Source: JAUUZQ01 sp964538375
Lineage (GTDB): Bacteria > Bacteroidota > Bacteroidia > Bacteroidales > GCA-2748055
Length of the DNA stretch: 64,000 bases
Assembly: GCA_964538375.1 (NCBI GenBank)
Contig: CAZIFQ010000004.1
Location: 109,921 to 173,920, forward strand
Direction: 5' to 3'
In this document: in pieces, positions 61,771 to 64,000 of the stretch
Layout of the letters: each line of letters starts with the position of its first letter
Numbering within the stretch: position 1 is the stretch's first letter
Notes under the pieces: generated by a model
What the model was told of the DNA's origin: nothing
Databases searched by the model: none
Seen by the model: only the letters and a program-made list of their open reading frames with translations
Translations under genes and position numbers: made by a program

Positions 61771-63636
61771 ATGAAAAAATTTACTTTTTTATCTATTTTG
61801 CTTGTTTTAGCAGTAGTTTCATGGGGACAAAGAGTTAATATGAATAACTTTAAGTCAAAAACTATGGAAATATCTGCAAAACATACAGATTTTAAAACCG
61901 GGCAAACCGGAGATTATGCTACATATTTAAAAGATATTAGCGCAACTATTCTATTAGAAGAAGATTTTGAAGGAACATGGCCTCCAACCGGATGGACAGT
62001 TAATGATGGTCCTCTTACTCAGCACTGGCATCAAATTCCCGGAGACAGTTATGTTGACAATGGAACACAACTTGCATTTATTTACTGGGAAGCTGGTGGA
62101 GTTGATTCTGATGACTGGTTAATTTCTCCTTCGGTAAGTATTCCAGCTGCTGGCGGACAACCTTCAAAATTGTCTTTTGATTGGGCTTCAACATACTATT
62201 GGAATGTTGACCCTAATGACAATGCCGATATTTTTGTTAAAATAACTACTGATGGTGGTACATCATGGGATGCTCCTGTTTGGGCAGATGATGATTCTAC
62301 TCTTATAGCACAATCCGGTGTAGCTTTCCCTTGGGCTACTTACGAATGGAGTACTTCCTTTATTGACCTTTCCGCTTATGCAGGACAGGATATTCAATTT
62401 GCTTATCATTATACAGGAAACGACGGAGGAAGTTTTTGGATAGATAATGTAATGATTTATGAAGCTCCAAATTTTGATATTAACCATTTTTATTATCGTC
62501 CGGAATTTGGATGGGTTGAAAATTATGGATGTTTAAGTCAAACTCCATGGATATTCCCTATGGATCTTTTCTTTTGGTCAAAAGTACAAAGTTTTGGAAC
62601 AGATACTGCAAACAATATTACTCTATCTGTTGATGTTAGTGACCAAACAGGCTCTGTATTTGCCGAAACCAGTGATATTGTTCTTACTTTATCAGAACTT
62701 GCTATTGATTCATTAACTATTGACACAGCTACATGGTACACAATAAATGATCCATTACCTGTTACAACAGCTGATTTAAGAACCTATACTACAACATTTA
62801 CCTTAAGTCTTAATGAAACAGATGAATTTCCTGAAGATAATGTTGCAACATATAACTTTGCAACTACCGATTCTGTTTATGCAAGAGATAATGGCAATAT
62901 AGCATTTCCATACGTATCTCCGGCAATGTGGGTAGGTGGTGATGTAGATGAAGTTATGTTTGGTTCGCGTTTCGACTTTACAAATACAGATGATGTAGAA
63001 GTAAATTCATTGTCTATACATATTAGCCAATATTGTGGAATAGGCAGTACTATAAAAGCTGTAATTTGGTATTATGACGGAGCTGATTTTAACCCAATTC
63101 TTGAATCCGATTATCACGATATAGTTGCAGGCGATATAGGAAACTGGTTATTATTACCATTTAATAAAGATGGATTTTCAGAGTTCATGGTTTCAGGGTT
63201 GTATATAGCAGCAATTGAAGTAGTGGCATATAATGGTGTTGAATTTTGGATTACAGAAGATATAGAAACTCCACAAGCGTCTTATGCAACATGGTGGGAT
63301 ATAAATGATGGTGGAGGATGGTTTTATGCTAGTAATTATAGCCAGACACCATTTATCAGATTAAATATTCAATCCGATTTACCCGGAGCAATTGACCAAG
63401 TTGGAAATGTTATTTCAAATATTTCAATTTATCCAAATCCAACAACAGGCAAATTACAAATTTCTAACATTAAAAATGCTAATGTTATTGTTTATAATTT
63501 GGTTGGAGAAGTAGTTTCAAGTTTCAGCAATGTTTTCAATAATGTTGATATTTCTGATCTTTCAAACGGTTCTTATATAGTTAAAGTTGTTACAGAAGAT
63601 AATGTAACTACTAAGAAAATCAATTTGGTAAAATAA
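61771..63636 (+). CDS. T9SS cargo protein with choice-of-anchor/cleaved-adhesin domain
   Basis: This 621-aa exported protein has a signal peptide ending SWGQ. A MAM-like choice-of-anchor J (cleaved adhesin) domain spans about residues 60-235 (LLEEDFEGTWPPTGWT, DSDDWLISPSVSIP, GGSFWIDNVMIYE). A middle beta region of unknown type follows, and a T9SS type A sorting domain closes the protein (SIYPNPTTGKLQI, DISDLSNGSYIVKV). It is probably attached to or released from the cell surface, with a role in adhesion or as part of a peptidase-type family; no catalytic residues are seen. Confidence 0.88.
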   Translation: MKKFTFLSILLVLAVVSWGQRVNMNNFKSKTMEISAKHTDFKTGQTGDYATYLKDISATILLEEDFEGTWPPTGWTVNDGPLTQHWHQIPGDSYVDNGTQLAFIYWEAGGVDSDDWLISPSVSIPAAGGQPSKLSFDWASTYYWNVDPNDNADIFVKITTDGGTSWDAPVWADDDSTLIAQSGVAFPWATYEWSTSFIDLSAYAGQDIQFAYHYTGNDGGSFWIDNVMIYEAPNFDINHFYYRPEFGWVENYGCLSQTPWIFPMDLFFWSKVQSFGTDTANNITLSVDVSDQTGSVFAETSDIVLTLSELAIDSLTIDTATWYTINDPLPVTTADLRTYTTTFTLSLNETDEFPEDNVATYNFATTDSVYARDNGNIAFPYVSPAMWVGGDVDEVMFGSRFDFTNTDDVEVNSLSIHISQYCGIGSTIKAVIWYYDGADFNPILESDYHDIVAGDIGNWLLLPFNKDGFSEFMVSGLYIAAIEVVAYNGVEFWITEDIETPQASYATWWDINDGGGWFYASNYSQTPFIRLNIQSDLPGAIDQVGNVISNISIYPNPTTGKLQISNIKNANVIVYNLVGEVVSSFSNVFNNVDISDLSNGSYIVKVVTEDNVTTKKINLVK

Positions 63637-63643
63637 TATTATG

Positions 63644-63689
63644 CCTAAGTTGAGAGATTTGAACAAAGTGAAAAATCACTTTACTTAGG
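63644..63689. repeat. Two nested hairpins after the T9SS gene
   Basis: CCTAAGT (63644-63650) pairs with ACTTAGG (63683-63689), and directly inside it AAAGTGA pairs with TCACTTT (63676-63682). There is no T run, so this is not a standard terminator. Confidence 0.5.
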
Positions 63690-63690
63690 T

Positions 63691-63812
63691 ATAACCCCGA
63701 TTTAGAAATTGTTGCAATTTATCAAACCGTTGAAAAGCAACATGTGAATTGCTTACAATTTCTTAGTCGATTGAGAAATTTAGAAAAGTAGGAATCACTC
63801 AATTTGGGTTAT
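63691..63812. repeat. Palindromic element bounded by ATAACCC/GGGTTAT
   Basis: ATAACCC (63691-63697) and GGGTTAT (63806-63812) form the ends. Inside, GATTTAGAAATTGT and ACAATTTCTTAGTC form another imperfect pair, so the whole 122 nt can fold on itself. No reading frame of note lies inside. Confidence 0.55.
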
Positions 63813-63826
63813 AAATATTTCTTTTT

Positions 63827-63857
63827 AAAAAAGGACACAATTTTGTGTCCTTTTTTT
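63827..63857 (+). terminator. Intrinsic terminator
   Basis: AAGGACACA pairs with TGTGTCCTT around a short A/T loop, flanked by A and T runs (symmetrical, so it could work in both directions). Confidence 0.8.
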
Positions 63858-63859
63858 AT

Positions 63860-63922
63860 TTAACCCCGATTATGTAATAGGAGACTTGAAAAAGTCGAAC
63901 TGCTTGCATTAGCGAGGGTTAA
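63860..63922. repeat. Second palindromic element bounded by TTAACCC/GGGTTAA
   Basis: TTAACCC (63860-63866) and GGGTTAA (63916-63922) bound a 63-nt unit. The same TAACCCCGA word starts the element at 63692 and a third copy at 63920, which runs to the window end. From 63637 to 64000 there is no recognisable gene. Confidence 0.5.
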
Positions 63923-64000
63923 CCCCGACTCCTGACTGCCGGTTTACGGATCATAATAACATTAGGGTGGATTAAAAAATATTTCCTATCTTTATTCTAT

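Overview
The window is bacterial and belongs to the Bacteroidota, most likely Bacteroidales or a near relative. The evidence is a SusC/SusD pair, several proteins with type IX secretion (T9SS) C-terminal sorting domains, a PorT homologue, TANNTTTG promoter boxes, almost no Shine-Dalgarno sequences, and the gene order rpsU-xerC-hpf-tRNA cluster-tuf-tRNA-Trp-secE-nusG-rplKAJL-rpoBC that is usual in this phylum.

Region 1 (1-20.2 kb) is a polysaccharide utilization locus. It starts inside a sulfatase and continues with a GH130 mannosylglucose phosphorylase, SusC, SusD, a probable surface glycan-binding protein, a cellobiose/mannobiose 2-epimerase, a GH3 beta-glucosidase lipoprotein, a large multidomain GH5-like T9SS cargo protein, a convergent GH5 lipoprotein and a GH94 cellobiose phosphorylase. 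Together these fit capture of a beta-1,4-linked gluco/mannan at the surface, cutting by GH5 enzymes, import by SusCD, and cleavage by epimerase plus two phosphorylases, which saves ATP. A degraded LacI-type regulator remnant lies at the end.

Region 2 (20.3-42.4 kb) mixes functions. It holds a BNR/sortilin-like repeat protein, an outer-membrane barrel overlapping a secreted WD40-caspase protein with an EF-hand loop, an Ldh-family dehydrogenase, an amidohydrolase and an SDR, then housekeeping and envelope genes: purL, porT, a SpoU-type RNA methyltransferase divergent from a TamL-like lipoprotein, class II fba, an NSS transporter, a helix-hairpin-helix protein, rpsU, xerC and hpf. Its intergenic gaps carry short palindromic and 9-10 nt tandem repeats.

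Region 3 (42.5-55.8 kb) is four tRNAs, tuf, tRNA-Trp and the secE-nusG-ribosomal protein-rpoBC operon. Region 4 (55.8-64 kb) holds an unknown lipoprotein, an M16 zinc protease, an Ig-like lipoprotein and a T9SS adhesin-like protein, ending in unexplained palindromic repeats.

Base composition falls abruptly at the tRNA/tuf junction. By eye the left part is about 40-47% GC and the right part about 30%, with A/T-ended codons throughout. Housekeeping genes lie on both sides and gene order stays canonical across the break. A chimeric assembly of two related genomes joined at the conserved tRNA cluster is therefore a serious possibility, and gene links across about 42.4-43 kb should be treated with care.
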